From the NCBI GenBank assembly GCA_033064195.1, contig JARBJD010000033.1, forward strand, positions 62,001-126,000: a stretch of 64,000 nt of DNA, in the 5' to 3' direction. This document shows positions 19,558-31,200 of this stretch, in pieces. This DNA comes from Blattamonas nauphoetae. Its lineage: Eukaryota; Preaxostyla; Oxymonadida. A program made the translations under genes and the position numbers. The notes beneath the pieces are model-generated. The model saw only the letters and a list, made by a program, of their open reading frames with translations, was not told the DNA's origin and made no database searches. Each line of letters begins with the position of its first letter. Positions within the stretch are counted from its first letter, which is position 1.

Positions 19558-22500
19558 TCACAGACTGCATGCTTTCTCCTCGACCACCTTCCCGTCCTTC
19601 TTTTTCAGAAGCTCTTCCAGTTCCGCCTTCACATCAATCAGTGTTGGTCGTTCTTTCGGGTTCAGTGCGAGACATCGCACAATCAGTTCGCCCTCTGCTG
19701 TGTCGGCCAGCTTGTCCATGCGAGGCGTCACTCCCGATCCAATCTGCCGATGAGCATTCACTCCGTCGATCTCCCCAAACGGAACAAGCTGTGTCGCCAT
19801 CTCCCACATCACCAGACCAAGACTGAACACACACGCCTTGGCCTGGTCAATCCCGTTTTTTGACAGATTCTCGACCGTGCGAGTCACTTCCGGTGCTTCC
19901 CATCGCTGGTCTTCCTCGTTCTTCTTCCCATTCAGCTGTCTCCCTCCAAATGATTGCTTGTTTTCTGTGTCTTTCTGAGTCACTTTCTCTTCGTGATTGG
20001 TTTGAAATTGATCAGTTGGTTGGGTGTTTGTCTGTTGACTGAGAACGAGGCAGGGCGTGTTGTCCACATCCAACACCACGTTGTGCGGGTTCAGTCGACT
20101 CAGAACATAGCTGTGTGCATCTTGCTTCCAAATGTGGACCAGTCCCTTCGTCAGCGAATGCGCAGCCACCTTCCACTTCAACTTCTCCCACTTGTGTCCA
20201 TCGCTTTTGTGAAGACGGTTGAACAGCGTGTCTGTCCCGTTCACCAGAACTGTCTCAAACGGCTCCTCGCATCGCACTGCTTCGATTCCCACTGCTCGCT
20301 GAATCGCCCCCAAGCTGCTCGGAGCGATGGCGGTCAGAGTTGCCTCTTCCGTTTTGAAAATCATGTCTTGATCGGGACGGACCGTTCCAGCAGTAATCAG
20401 CGACACGTCGGTCGAGTGGGGATGAGACAGAGTGTCATGGGTGTCATCGTCCTTGATCATCATTTCATCCATTTGTTGTCCTTCCAGTTCTTGGTTCGAG
20501 AGAAGCAACTTTGTTTTCTGTCTTCTCCGACAGCAGATGAGAGTGATCACGAGAGAGATGAGCAGGGCACAGGAGAGCACGATGATCACTGGAAGCCACC
20601 ACTTCGAACCCGCTCCACCCTCCGCTTTGTTCCCGGATCCCGATCCTGATATCACCATCCACTCACTTCCCACCACTCCATCTCCATACACCAGTCGACC
20701 GCGCCATTCCAACGACGACGAGAAGTTCGTCACATCTGTCTCGGTGCTCAGTTTGGCAACGATTTCAGTTTCTGTCCATTTTGTCGTCTTGTCAGTTGAC
20801 AGTTCCACAATCTCGCTCTTTCCCTTCTCATCCTTCGCTTTGTTCCATTCGAACACTTCCAAAGACAGTCCACACGGAATCAGCATCTCTCCCTTCAGCG
20901 TCAGCGTGATCGTCTTGTCTGTCTTACTCACAGCGCTCTTCGACTCGTTCGCATTGAGTGATGGGACGAAGAGAGGCGATGCCAGGATCGATGACGTGCC
21001 TGTGAAGTCGCAGTCCCCAACATCAATCCACATCGAAGCAGTGTCTTCGACGGATGACTTGTCGATGGTCAGATTTCCTTCCTCTTCGCAGTGCACATTC
21101 TGGCGGGCTGATGGGAAGACAGAATGGGTTGGTCCGTTGTTTGAGAAGATGCCACTTGAGATTGTCAATTCTCCTCCCTTCTGAACAACCCCTCCCTGAA
21201 CAACATTCTTCATTGTCACGGCTGAGAGTACTGTGGTGGTGTTTGTGAGGTGAAGAAGACCATTCGACCAGCTGCACACATTTGGTGCCTCATTGAATGA
21301 TGCTGTGGAAGGAATGGAGGAGATAGAACAGGTTTGGATTGTCACACTTCCTCCCTCGGCTGAGATGAACACAAATGATGGCGACGACGGCTGGACGAGG
21401 ATGGACAGAAGTGTCAGTCTGCACTCGCCATTCTCATGCACTTGAAGAAGAGCTGAATCTGGGTTTGACGGTTCGTGCAGGATCAGTTCGGAGTGATCCA
21501 TTTGCCCAGACATCATATTGAACGCAATCGACGACACATCGAGTGGTGACGACTGTTCAGCTGACTCCACAATCTCCATCTTCGTCTTCGAAATCTGAAG
21601 GATCTCCGCAATCTCCCACGCTCGTTCGATTGGGATACACGAAGTTGCTTCTGTCCCACTTCTCTGATCCGACGGATCGGATACGTCTGAACAGACAAAG
21701 AGAGTCAGTTCTATCGGCTTCGATGGAGTTGTGATTACAATTTCATTCGACGAGATTGTGATTCCTTCCGAGTTCGACACATCTGATACTTCATACGTCG
21801 ACGAGAATGATAGAGAGTCGTGAAAGCCAAGCTTCACTTCTTCACTCCTTCCTTCTGAACTCGAAATCATCACTCCTCCAATCGTCACAGAGTCGTTCAG
21901 TGTCAGTGTGAAGCGTGAATCTTGCAGCAGATTCTCGCCAGAAAGAACAATCCACATTCGAGTTTTCTGGCCATTCGTCTCAACAGAGGCTGACAGAATG
22001 TGAGGTGAGGAGGGAGAGAATGAAGGTGTTTCGAATGTGGGTGTCCCTTCAACAAATCCTGCGTCGGTTCCATTTGTGATCGAGTCGATAGTGTACGTGT
22101 AGCCAAATCGAAGAACGGAAGATTCGTCTGTTCCGAGGACAATCGCAGAAGATGCAGCGTGTGTCGCGTCGGAAGCCACAACTGTGACCGTCTGCGAATG
22201 ACTCGATCCAGTTCCGCCACTTGAAGCTGTTCCGGACACCAAGACGGAGTAGGTTTCTTTGTCAATGAATCCAGACCCAGAAATCTTCACTTTAACTGTG
22301 GTTGTGGTTTCGACAACTGAAACTCCTTTCACACGCACAGGCTCGATTGGCACTGAGAATTCTACATTCGGGTTCAGAACAGAAGGTGTTCCAACGATCT
22401 GAAGAGAAATCACTTCATATTTCGTCCCATATGTGAGTGTGGGCTGTGCTGCATACATGTCGATGTTGATGACAATTGTTGAGATTGTGTCAGCTGTTGG

Positions 22501-25500
22501 ACAGTCCAGTTGAACAGGAGAGCCATCTATCTGTCCATTCGATGAGAATGGCTTCACTTTGATCGTAATCGCCTTGTCCACAGGTAGAGATGAGCCAGTC
22601 AGCGTCAGTTTCGCTTCTTTCTCAGAGTCCCCTGAAAGAACACACAACGCTGATTCAATCCGAGCTGGAGCAGGATCAACCGTGAACGAAGAAGCAGAAG
22701 CACCCACCGACACTTCCACACTCTCACTCCACATCTGCTTCACAGAATACTTGCCTGAATACTCCAACACACCAGAACCGAACGCCAGAAGAGACTTCAT
22801 CCCCGAGTTGGATGCAATCGGAACCTCAATCGTGATGGGTTGATCACTGTCCTTCTGAACGACCACAAAATATTGACCATCAGGCAGTCGATTTCCTCCA
22901 ACGGTCAGAACAACGAAATAGGGGTCGGACGCGGAGAGGGGGCACGAGATCGATGTGAGTGTTGGTCCGAGTGGGGTTGTGAATGAGGATGAAGTGAAAA
23001 TGATGTGCTCATCTTCGTCTCCCTCCTTTCTGAGAGTCTTCACAGTGTACGAAGCGTCGAACTGAAACGTGTGGGACTGTCCTGCTCGGATGGCATCTGA
23101 CACTCCATTCGTCCCATCTCCACTCATCGTCACTCTAATTGGAGCGAACGAGTCGATTTGGGCGAGAAAGACTTCATTCGCAGGAAGATTCGTTCCTTCC
23201 ATCTTCAACACGAACTCATTTGGAGATGATGACGGACCTGTTGTGATTGAGGTGATGGTTGGAGGTGATGGAATTGTGATGTCTGTGTCTGATGGAACAG
23301 GGATGGTCTTGCTGGCTGCGATCGAATCGAGTGTGTATTTCTCTCCGAATGCGCACGAGTTGTCATCTTCAGTGAAACTCGCTGCGAATGTGGCGGAGAT
23401 CGATGTGCTGGAGGTCATTGTGGCTGACGTGGCTGTGATTGTTCGTTCCCCTCGCTTCAGAGAGACAGACGAGATTAACGAAGGAAATCCACTCCCAACA
23501 ATCTCGAAAGACACTTCCGTCTTTTTCTTGTTCAACGATGGCGAGTCAACTCCCGTCACTTCTGAAGGGAGAACAGGAATTGCGAAGAAGAGTGTCTTTC
23601 CAACAATCACACGGATTGAGGGATCATCAACACTCTTCATGTCTGTCACAATCCACACTGATCCTTCCTTCCACTTTGTTCCATCTCCAACTTCGTCCAA
23701 ATTGTGTGACCCAATCAGAGATCCGTCCGCATCAGTCGAGAATTCCACTTCAATGAACGATCCATCGTGGAGAAACACTTTGTATAGACCATCTGCGAAC
23801 TTCGCGCCACGGAATGTGACGATCGGCGACGTCTGACCCTCATCCATAGTGCACTCCACAGATTCGAGAGTGCGAGGAGTCGGAAGTCTGACTCCATCGA
23901 ATGAAACGAGGTGGCCAGAAAGAGAAGCAGCAGTGACTTCAAAATCGTTCAGTGGTCGCTGAAGATAACCAGTCTCCCCAAAATGCACAGAGCACGAGCC
24001 GGTCACAGACGACGACAGATCAAACGTCACAAGTCGAGCGATGTTTGGGATTCCAGATGATCCAGGTTGTCGCTCTCCCCCAACATTCGAGAGAAGCACA
24101 AGCAGTCGTCCTTCTACCGCCTTGTCCACTCTCACAACCAAGTTGGCAGTGTCTCCGACAGGCGTGGCCGAGAGTGAGAGTATTTCGAGTGCAGTGAAAG
24201 TTCTTTTGAGGAGATGACTGAGATCAGTGTGTGGGTGAACATAAATATAAAGGAGTTTGTCCAAATGATCTGATTGAGAATCACATTCAACGACGGTGTT
24301 CTCGTCGAGTGTTGGAATTGGAGCCTCAGTTACACAGACATCGTATCCACCATCTTGATCTGACGAGCAATGCCTGAACTGCAGATACTTAAACTCCAGA
24401 TTCGTACACTTTCTCGAATGGATTGCTCCTCCACCCAACCCTGATGATGACGATGGTGTGCTTTTGCAGTTCTGGAAAAGACTGTTTGTGAATGTGTACC
24501 GAATGCAGAGAGCAAAATCGATGAACATGTCAATTGCCCCACCACGGATATATGCTTCAGATCCGAGAAACACACAATCTGTGATGGAGAGTGTTGCGAC
24601 AGAGGAGATACTGAGAGACCCACCCCCTGCACCAGAACATCCGACGAACGAAGAAGAATCGAAGACAGTCAGCGATGGGTCGTCTTTCCTCGCATTCAGA
24701 GAGCAAGCGCCACCATAGGGAGCATAGCAGGTGTCGAACGAGCATTCCTGGACGAGGAGGATGGAATCTGTTGTTCTGTCTGAACGGATCGCTCCACCGC
24801 TGTTGATCGAATTGCAGCCTTTGTACGTGCTTCGATAAAAGCGGAGGAGAGGAAGTTCGGCTTGGTTCGGGTGATGTGTGGAGGGTGTGGTCGGATGAGA
24901 GAGATCGGTGAGGCAGGAGAGGAAGGAGGAGTTCTGGCAGAGAAGACTCCCTCCGCTGTTCATGTCGAGAATCGCTGTTCCGTACAGATGGTTGGTTGAT
25001 GAAGAGACTGCTGTTCCGATCATTGACTGCGAGAGTGACACTTGACAATCTGGATGTGGTTGTTCCTTCAGATGTGAGGATGTCATGTTGACGAGATCAG
25101 ATCCAACCATCTGTGTTTGAATTGAGCATTTGGATGATTGTGCATCGGCTGGCGATCTGAGTGATCCAATCAGCGGACCTGTTGCGAGACACAAGTCACA
25201 ATCAGACAGCGACAGCCCTATTCCAGAGATGGACAGGGTTTGAGTGGCAGAGGTTGATTTGTGAGCAGTGTCAGTTGTTGGATGGGAGGGAAAGCTAGAT
25301 GAGCAAAATATCTCGTCGGTGACGCTCACCAGGGGCAGGAGAGATTGATGGCACGACGACGTGTGAGACGTGTCAATCAGAGTGATCGAATTCGATCCGC
25401 TTTCCGATCTGCCAACCAGAAATGGGGATCGGTCCAAATTGGAGATCAGTCTGCTCGATGACACAACCACGCTCGACGATTCCACTCGGCCCACGAAACT

Positions 25501-25875
25501 GCCTGCTGATTCACAATTCAACTCCAAATTCGATAGAGTGATCGAGCTGTTCCAAAAGAGAAATAGTGCGTTCCTTTCTGCTTCTCCCATCTTCTCAGAT
25601 GGGCCATCGCTTTTGTTCGATTGAACATCTCTTCCAAAAGAGATTCTAGTTTCGTTTCCCAAGATAGAAAGCGATGATGAGATGAACGGATGATTGGCAG
25701 CGACGAACTGGCCATGAGGGATGTGAACTACAGCCGAAGATTCACTGTTTCTTCCGATTGGTGGAGTGATTGCTGACTCCAGATACGACGAAAAAGAGTG
25801 GATAGTTTGGTCGGAATTGTATTGTGAGCATGATAATGAGCTCCAGATGGTCAAAATAATCCCTATCTGGAACAT
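19558..25875 (-). CDS. Surface receptor-like pseudokinase, 2105 residues
   Basis: Start ATG 25,875 (MFQIGIILTIWSSLSCS, a clear signal peptide); the frame opens six codons earlier without ATG. Parts: beta-helix repeats rich in N/S and GGA (about 300-560, e.g. CSFDTCYAPYGGACSL); a string of Ig/IPT-like repeats of about 100 residues (about 560-1380, each with a phrase like PTLTSISCPL and LPDGQYFVVV); a second helix-like stretch; a membrane pass near 1760-1785 (VIIVLSCALLISLVITLICC) followed by CRRRQK; and a kinase-like domain (about 1865-2095) with RWEAPEV, FSLGLVMWEMA and LNPKERPTL. The HRD loop reads LNPHNVVLD and no DFG is seen, so catalysis is unlikely. Probably a cell-surface sensor or adhesin; ligand unknown. 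No introns. Confidence 0.85.
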   Translation of the reverse strand: MFQIGIILTIWSSLSCSQYNSDQTIHSFSSYLESAITPPIGRNSESSAVVHIPHGQFVAANHPFISSSLSILGNETRISFGRDVQSNKSDGPSEKMGEAERNALFLFWNSSITLSNLELNCESAGSFVGRVESSSVVVSSSRLISNLDRSPFLVGRSESGSNSITLIDTSHTSSCHQSLLPLVSVTDEIFCSSSFPSHPTTDTAHKSTSATQTLSISGIGLSLSDCDLCLATGPLIGSLRSPADAQSSKCSIQTQMVGSDLVNMTSSHLKEQPHPDCQVSLSQSMIGTAVSSSTNHLYGTAILDMNSGGSLLCQNSSFLSCLTDLSHPTTPSTHHPNQAELPLLRFYRSTYKGCNSINSGGAIRSDRTTDSILLVQECSFDTCYAPYGGACSLNARKDDPSLTVFDSSSFVGCSGAGGGSLSISSVATLSITDCVFLGSEAYIRGGAIDMFIDFALCIRYTFTNSLFQNCKSTPSSSSGLGGGAIHSRKCTNLEFKYLQFRHCSSDQDGGYDVCVTEAPIPTLDENTVVECDSQSDHLDKLLYIYVHPHTDLSHLLKRTFTALEILSLSATPVGDTANLVVRVDKAVEGRLLVLLSNVGGERQPGSSGIPNIARLVTFDLSSSVTGSCSVHFGETGYLQRPLNDFEVTAASLSGHLVSFDGVRLPTPRTLESVECTMDEGQTSPIVTFRGAKFADGLYKVFLHDGSFIEVEFSTDADGSLIGSHNLDEVGDGTKWKEGSVWIVTDMKSVDDPSIRVIVGKTLFFAIPVLPSEVTGVDSPSLNKKKTEVSFEIVGSGFPSLISSVSLKRGERTITATSATMTSSTSISATFAASFTEDDNSCAFGEKYTLDSIAASKTIPVPSDTDITIPSPPTITSITTGPSSSPNEFVLKMEGTNLPANEVFLAQIDSFAPIRVTMSGDGTNGVSDAIRAGQSHTFQFDASYTVKTLRKEGDEDEHIIFTSSSFTTPLGPTLTSISCPLSASDPYFVVLTVGGNRLPDGQYFVVVQKDSDQPITIEVPIASNSGMKSLLAFGSGVLEYSGKYSVKQMWSESVEVSVGASASSFTVDPAPARIESALCVLSGDSEKEAKLTLTGSSLPVDKAITIKVKPFSSNGQIDGSPVQLDCPTADTISTIVINIDMYAAQPTLTYGTKYEVISLQIVGTPSVLNPNVEFSVPIEPVRVKGVSVVETTTTVKVKISGSGFIDKETYSVLVSGTASSGGTGSSHSQTVTVVASDATHAASSAIVLGTDESSVLRFGYTYTIDSITNGTDAGFVEGTPTFETPSFSPSSPHILSASVETNGQKTRMWIVLSGENLLQDSRFTLTLNDSVTIGGVMISSSEGRSEEVKLGFHDSLSFSSTYEVSDVSNSEGITISSNEIVITTPSKPIELTLFVCSDVSDPSDQRSGTEATSCIPIERAWEIAEILQISKTKMEIVESAEQSSPLDVSSIAFNMMSGQMDHSELILHEPSNPDSALLQVHENGECRLTLLSILVQPSSPSFVFISAEGGSVTIQTCSISSIPSTASFNEAPNVCSWSNGLLHLTNTTTVLSAVTMKNVVQGGVVQKGGELTISSGIFSNNGPTHSVFPSARQNVHCEEEGNLTIDKSSVEDTASMWIDVGDCDFTGTSSILASPLFVPSLNANESKSAVSKTDKTITLTLKGEMLIPCGLSLEVFEWNKAKDEKGKSEIVELSTDKTTKWTETEIVAKLSTETDVTNFSSSLEWRGRLVYGDGVVGSEWMVISGSGSGNKAEGGAGSKWWLPVIIVLSCALLISLVITLICCRRRQKTKLLLSNQELEGQQMDEMMIKDDDTHDTLSHPHSTDVSLITAGTVRPDQDMIFKTEEATLTAIAPSSLGAIQRAVGIEAVRCEEPFETVLVNGTDTLFNRLHKSDGHKWEKLKWKVAAHSLTKGLVHIWKQDAHSYVLSRLNPHNVVLDVDNTPCLVLSQQTNTQPTDQFQTNHEEKVTQKDTENKQSFGGRQLNGKKNEEDQRWEAPEVTRTVENLSKNGIDQAKACVFSLGLVMWEMATQLVPFGEIDGVNAHRQIGSGVTPRMDKLADTAEGELIVRCLALNPKERPTLIDVKAELEELLKKKDGKVVEEKACSL

Positions 25876-26162
25876 TCTGAACGTTTGAAGCAAAATAGCA
25901 GTAATGGGCTCGACCTATGAAAAAGATGCAATGGTTAAGAAAAATGTTCTCAATTGGGAGTGTTTTACATTACACATAATCATTTTTCATATAATAACAA
26001 CTGGATATGATATTCCAAGCGAACAGCACAGTGTGCCCTTAACTGCATTCAGAAATGCCAGAACCGATTGTTTGTTTCTTTCTCTGCTCTCAACATCAAC
26101 TTCTTCTGTGCTTCCTTCCGATCATGTTATTTTTTCCTCATCGGATTCCGTGACAATTTCAG

Positions 26163-26519
26163 GAAGTTCGATTGAGCTGTATCGATGATTCATCGATCGG
26201 AAAGATGGTCTTGCTCTACGCCTACTTTCACGATATGTACGGACCTGAATCCGAATACGATGAATCGCTGGGATTTTCCACAGATTTAACGTTGAATGGC
26301 ACAAAGTTCCTGCTATATGGTCAAGATTCTGATGGTTTGTCCTTTATATCACATCAGTTTCTCATATTATTCTCACTTAAATATCATATTTCCTTCTACT
26401 CTCAATCTCCGCTGACATCAGCCTCCGAAACCAACGAAATCATGCGCTCTCGCCTTTACCAGAACCTTGTTTCAAGAAAGGCGAAGCGAATCTGCCTTGA
26501 TCCCCAAGTCACGCCTCAA
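26163..26519 (+). pseudogene. Rho/Ras-like small GTPase fragment
   Basis: Two exons (26,163-26,334 and 26,422-26,519) with an 87-nt GT-AG intron in phase 1. The first begins after a 3' splice site and reads EVRLSCIDDSSIGKMVLLYA, a degenerate P-loop (IGKM where Rho has VGKT), then FSTDLTLNGTKFLLYGQDSD, like the switch I to DTAGQE region. The second reads SETNEIMRSRLYQN, like the segment after switch II. A GTAAG 5' site follows, but the next DNA is an antisense fragment of the 340-residue family, so the rest of the gene is gone. The upstream exon was not identified. Resemblance is by eye only. Confidence 0.4.
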
Positions 26520-26740
26520 GTAAGAAGTCGGAGTGTAGACCTCACAATATCCTCGTTGGACGATGCGAGGAGCGGGATCATTGATTCAGCGAAACCTGAG
26601 CAGGATCCAACGAGTGTGGGAACATGTTGGCCGATATGACCGTCACCAGAGAAGTTATGTCGAGCTCCAAGTGTGATGCTGTCCAGGAGATGACAAGCTT
26701 GTTGGGTGGCGAACGATCTGAGCAAATTGTTTTATTCCGG
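26516..26740 (-). pseudogene. F7: short fragment of the 340-residue family
   Basis: Minus strand reads LLRSFATQQACHLLDSI, then GSCSGFAESMIPLLASSNEDIVRSTLRLL, matching the N-terminal third of F4 and F5. It ends in a stop, with no hallmark region after it. Truncated at both sides. Confidence 0.75.
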
Positions 26741-26831
26741 GAGGAACGAGTTCTCATCTATTCGAAGTCTTTCGAGATGTGATAACGATCATCCCATCAT
26801 ATTGATCATCATTCACGGTTCAATGAAATAT

Positions 26832-28084
26832 TTCGAAACTGATAGAAGTTGCATATAAAATGAAGAACACCATGCAAGATGCTGTGACAAAACCGGAACA
26901 ATTTCAAGAAATGGAAGAGATCAACTTTCGAGTGCGGATTACAGAGTTGAAATGCGAGAAAGAAAGACGATAAAGCAAGATTAGTCTCTCTACACCCCCT
27001 TTCCACACAGATCTTGCTCCGTTCGCACCAGCTCAATCAGCTTCCCGATGATTCCTGTCGATTCTCGGTCGCGTCGGTTTGCTTCGCTAATCTCTTCTTT
27101 CAACGTCATCAATTCACGCTCTCCTTGCTTCTTGCTTTCTTCCATCCATCGCACTCTCTCTGCATATATCCGAAGCTGCTTCTCCAGAAACACCGTTCGT
27201 TCCTTCAGCTCCTTCAACTGCACTGCTTGTTCGTCATTCGCATCCAAACTCTGCGACAACGACATCAAACTCCCCGACGATGCAGACGGCGAGAACTGGC
27301 TTGAAGATGAGCCATGCAAATCCGCGTTCACAGGCGGGAGGATCGTGGGCGTCCCAGATCCCGGAAGAGAAGGACGCCGAGTGAAGACGGGAGAGGTGCT
27401 GTGGCTGGACGAATGGGAAGAGGGGCCGGAAGGCTGAGCAAAGACCGCAGGACCCGATTCTGGTTCAGCCGAAGTGTCCTTCGAAGAATGCTCACTATCA
27501 AGACGCTTCGGGGTCTGACTGTCGTTCACATCCGATCCATCCTGTTGGGACTCTGCTGTTTGTTTGGTCTCAGCGTCTTCCACTTTTTGGTTGACGAGAT
27601 CTTGGATCTCCGCATTTTCTGCCTGAAAACCATTCACAAGAAAAGCACAAACATTCAACATTTCCAGCGCATTCAAGCATTGTTGATTCACATTCGAATG
27701 CAATTTTTGCAAAAGCGGAAGATAGTTTTGCTGAGAGAGCGAATAAATGACAGAATAATCAGACGATTTTGGCCTTCTCCAATGTGCGAAGTTGGGTCAA
27801 CAAACGCATCTGCTCCTTCAGCCCCAGCAATTCCGTGTCATCTGGCTTCTCTTCCAGTTTCTTATCCACACTCAGCAGCATCTTTCCCAACTTTTCAATT
27901 TGAACTGTCATCTCCTCCGATTCTTTTGTTTGTCCCTCAATAACATCACCAAGTGTGTCTTGAACATCGCTAAGTGTGTCATAATACTGGTCGAGTGAGA
28001 GTTCCGATTGTGAGAACGCCGTTTGCGTCGATGTGATTGTCGACAAGATCTGAGAATAGGAAGACAGACATGAAACTCAAAACG
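26832..28084. repeat. Segmental duplication, copy 2 (partner 7635-8885)
   Basis: See copy 1. The coding exons differ at only a few codons, and the 34-nt intron differs by one base between copies. This copy keeps sequence upstream of the breakpoint that could be the native first exon. Confidence 0.85.
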
Positions 28085-28288
28085 AGATAAAACTGTTTGA
28101 ATAGTGTCCTCAATATCAGATCTTTGCGATTCTTCTTCTTGTTCCATTTCTACTAATGGTCGTCTTGGAATTATTGGTTCGATCAAAACATTCGTATATT
28201 TACAAGATTTGAGAGAATTCAAGCCATTCATGTTGTCAATAACCCTGTAAAATTCCCTTTCATGTGAGTCACAAATGTGAGAGATCAC
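26990..28288 (-). CDS. Ser/Pro-rich coiled-coil protein, copy 2 (fuller copy)
   Basis: Certain exons are 27,765-28,049 and 26,990-27,730, joined over a 34-nt intron (27,731-27,764). A candidate upstream exon ends at 28,094 and reads back through EEESQRSDIEDTIQT; a 44-nt GT-AG intron (28,050-28,093) joins it in phase 0 to ILSTITSTQ. No ATG heads that frame, except an internal MNGLNSL, so the 5' end is uncertain. Product layout as in copy 1: helical N-terminal part, long Ser/Pro linker, C-terminal coiled coil (FLEKQLRIYAERVRWMEESK). Probably the parent of copy 1. Likely a scaffold or cytoskeletal protein by composition only. Confidence 0.6.
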
Positions 28289-31200
28289 TCAGTGTTTCTC
28301 ATCTTGAAAGAAGAAAATAACAGAAGTGATCAACGATGTGAGATAAGACAACTTAATCAAACTGAGATGGATATCACTTTCTCCAACACTCCAACTCTCA
28401 TCTCTCTGTTGAACAATCTCTCCCCCTTCCTCAACAATCAACCAGCATCTCGTGGTCATCTATCGGAACGAGCTTCCACACACAATTTCTGACCAGATCG
28501 TGTAGCAGTCACATTCATGCGAGACAACAATAAAGAGAGTTGTTCCGAGAGTACTCGAGTTGAAAGGCCAGAATCAAGCAGAATGAGAATGCTGTTGGAG
28601 GAGCAGAATGGAGTGGAGGGGAAGACGAGGCGGTCGAAGCGGTTCAGATGAGTTGGAGAGATGAGATGGAAGGAGGAGCAGACGAGAGTGTGTGACAAGT
28701 CGAGTGACGCTGAGTCGAGTGGAGAGTCCTGTCCTCGTTGTGTCGTGTCCTCCTCTTCCCAGCTCCATTCCACTTCACTCCAATCTCATCCTTCCCAAAC
28801 AACCAAACCCCAATTCTCCCCCAAAACAACAAAAATGAAATCAAAATTAAGAACAAAGATGAAACAAATCAAATGAAAGGCTCTCAAACGGAAACAAACT
28901 CAACAAAATCAAACGAAAACACAGAAAGCAAAAAACTGAGTCATCAAAAATGAGAAAAAGCAATCGAGACGAAAGGCCGAGCGAGAAGCTGTTCGAACAC
29001 CACTCCACCCACACACCACACATCAAACAAAATCGAAAAGTGTTGTATCCGACGCGTGGTCTGTCAACTCCAAACGAAAACAGAAAGAACACAAACACGA
29101 AGAACAGCAGCAAAATAAATCAAGAGCGAATCGTTGTTAAAATCTCAACAGGGTGTTCAGTACCTTCGCTTTACGAAATACTAGGTTGTTGTCATCCACA
29201 ATCCAGACATTCTTCCCATTCTCCATTTCTCTCATCCAACCCACCCACCAGCGATGAGCAGAGTGATGAGTGGCTGGAATGTCTGTTCGAAGCAGACAGT
29301 TCTCAAACCCGACTCAACATGGCCACGCCACAGCAAGAAGGATGAGGGAGGGTGTGAGCGGGACGATGTGGAGGGATGGAGATGGGTGGAAGAGAGCGGG
29401 AGGACACGCTGTTTGTCCTCTCATCCACAACTCTCATTCCACTGGAGAGCGAAGATGATGTTGGAAGGTGCCGCTGTTCAGCGAGTGTTGCATCGCCACA
29501 CAGTCAACGAAGCTCGCTTGTTTGGTTGGTGAATGGCGAAGTGGATGGGAGAGTTGGAGGAGGGAAGGTGATTGTGGGTGGATGGGTGGTGAGAATTGCA
29601 TCATAAATATGTTCGCAAAAGGAGAGCGACGGATTGGACAGGAATGAAAAGACATCGAACGAAGAACGAAAAAGCGGGACTGACTGAAAGGAAGCAATGT
29701 GTGTGAGGAGTCAAGATTTTCGATGTGTGCTCCTCGTTTTTGGTTGTTGTCCAATCATCGTCAGCACAGCTCCCAAAATCAAAGGTGAAGCGGATGTGGT
29801 GATTCTTTCTGGTGACACTCGTGCGATTCGCCAGATGCGTTGAACTGGGCAGAAAAGAGCTTTGCCCGCCCACATTTTGATGTCACTGTCGCCACACAGG
29901 AACAACGCACAATTCGGAGTCTTTCACACAACATGCTCGGTGGAGGCAGTGCGAGGGTGGAATGGCGATGGGTGAAGTCGTACTTCTGCGATGGGTGACG
30001 ATCGGAGATTCAAACCAGTCTGTGGAAGACGGTGGTTGAGTGGGTGGAGTGGAGAGTGAGGCAGAGGAGCGAAACAAAACTGTGCCATCTGGATTGGAAA
30101 AGTTCGTCATGGGGGATGACCAGTGAAGTCAATCATTTGGCTGAGCAGTGGAAATTGACGATGGATGTGATGTATTGTTGGTTTTGGAGAAATCTCAACT
30201 CGATAGGTACTGTCGAACATGTCTAGATCTGTTCATTTGTTGTATTGCCGCGTTGGTGAATTGGGTGGATGAGCTGAACTTTGAAGGAGAAGGCTGATGT
30301 TCGAAGTGATGGTTGTGTTGGTCCGGCAGAGGTGAAGCTAAAAGATGGAAAGGGAGCCAGTCGATCTGCTCTGTGAAGCGTGGTTGGGAGACAGGCAGAC
30401 ACACTGCGTGTCGCGTTTGGGTGTGTTGATGATCCGAGACTCGATTGGATCTTCTGATGATGTTGGTGGAGAGGATGTGGTCTGTGTAAGAATTGACGCG
30501 GTGATCGGCAAACAAGACGATGGAGAACGACTGGAGAACAGTGCGGCATGGAGGACTAAGGCAGCAGAATCGAAGGCGTCGGTGATGCGCAAGAACTGAT
30601 GGTGAGGATGGAAAGAGTGGAGAGTGTTGGCGAGGAAGCAGAGCGGGCGGCTGAAAGTGGAGACTTCTGCGATGTCGAACCAGTTTTGAGGAGGGTGTCC
30701 ATCAGCAATTGCAGCCAACGGACGGTGAATAAAGAAGACGAGGAGCTACGTGCTGGGGAGATCCTGCGACGATATGCGTGTCGAGAGACTTTGCGACTGG
30801 GTGAGCAATGGAGAGTTTATCATTCTGGGTGAGCAGTGGATTTCGATGATGGACGTTCTTCCTTGTTGGTTCGACAATCTTGATCAAACAGGCTCGATAA
30901 ATCAAGAGGGGATCCGACGTGGAGATTGTTGAATGGGATGCAGAGCGATTGGGCGAATGGAATCAACTGAACAGAGAAATGAAAAGACTGAATTGTGGTT
31001 TGTTTGTGTTTCATGTCGGGGATTGGGAAATGTGGGATTGAAGAGACAGATGTGCTCAGTGGAGTGTGGTGGTGTGTCGCGTTTGGAGATGCCAAGTGAG
31101 AGTGTTGGGTGTGTTCAACGGAGACCCGACGGTAACTTCGGACGATTCTGGTGGAGAGTGAGGTTGCGGAAAGCTTATCGGACGAGCGACGCTCAATTGT

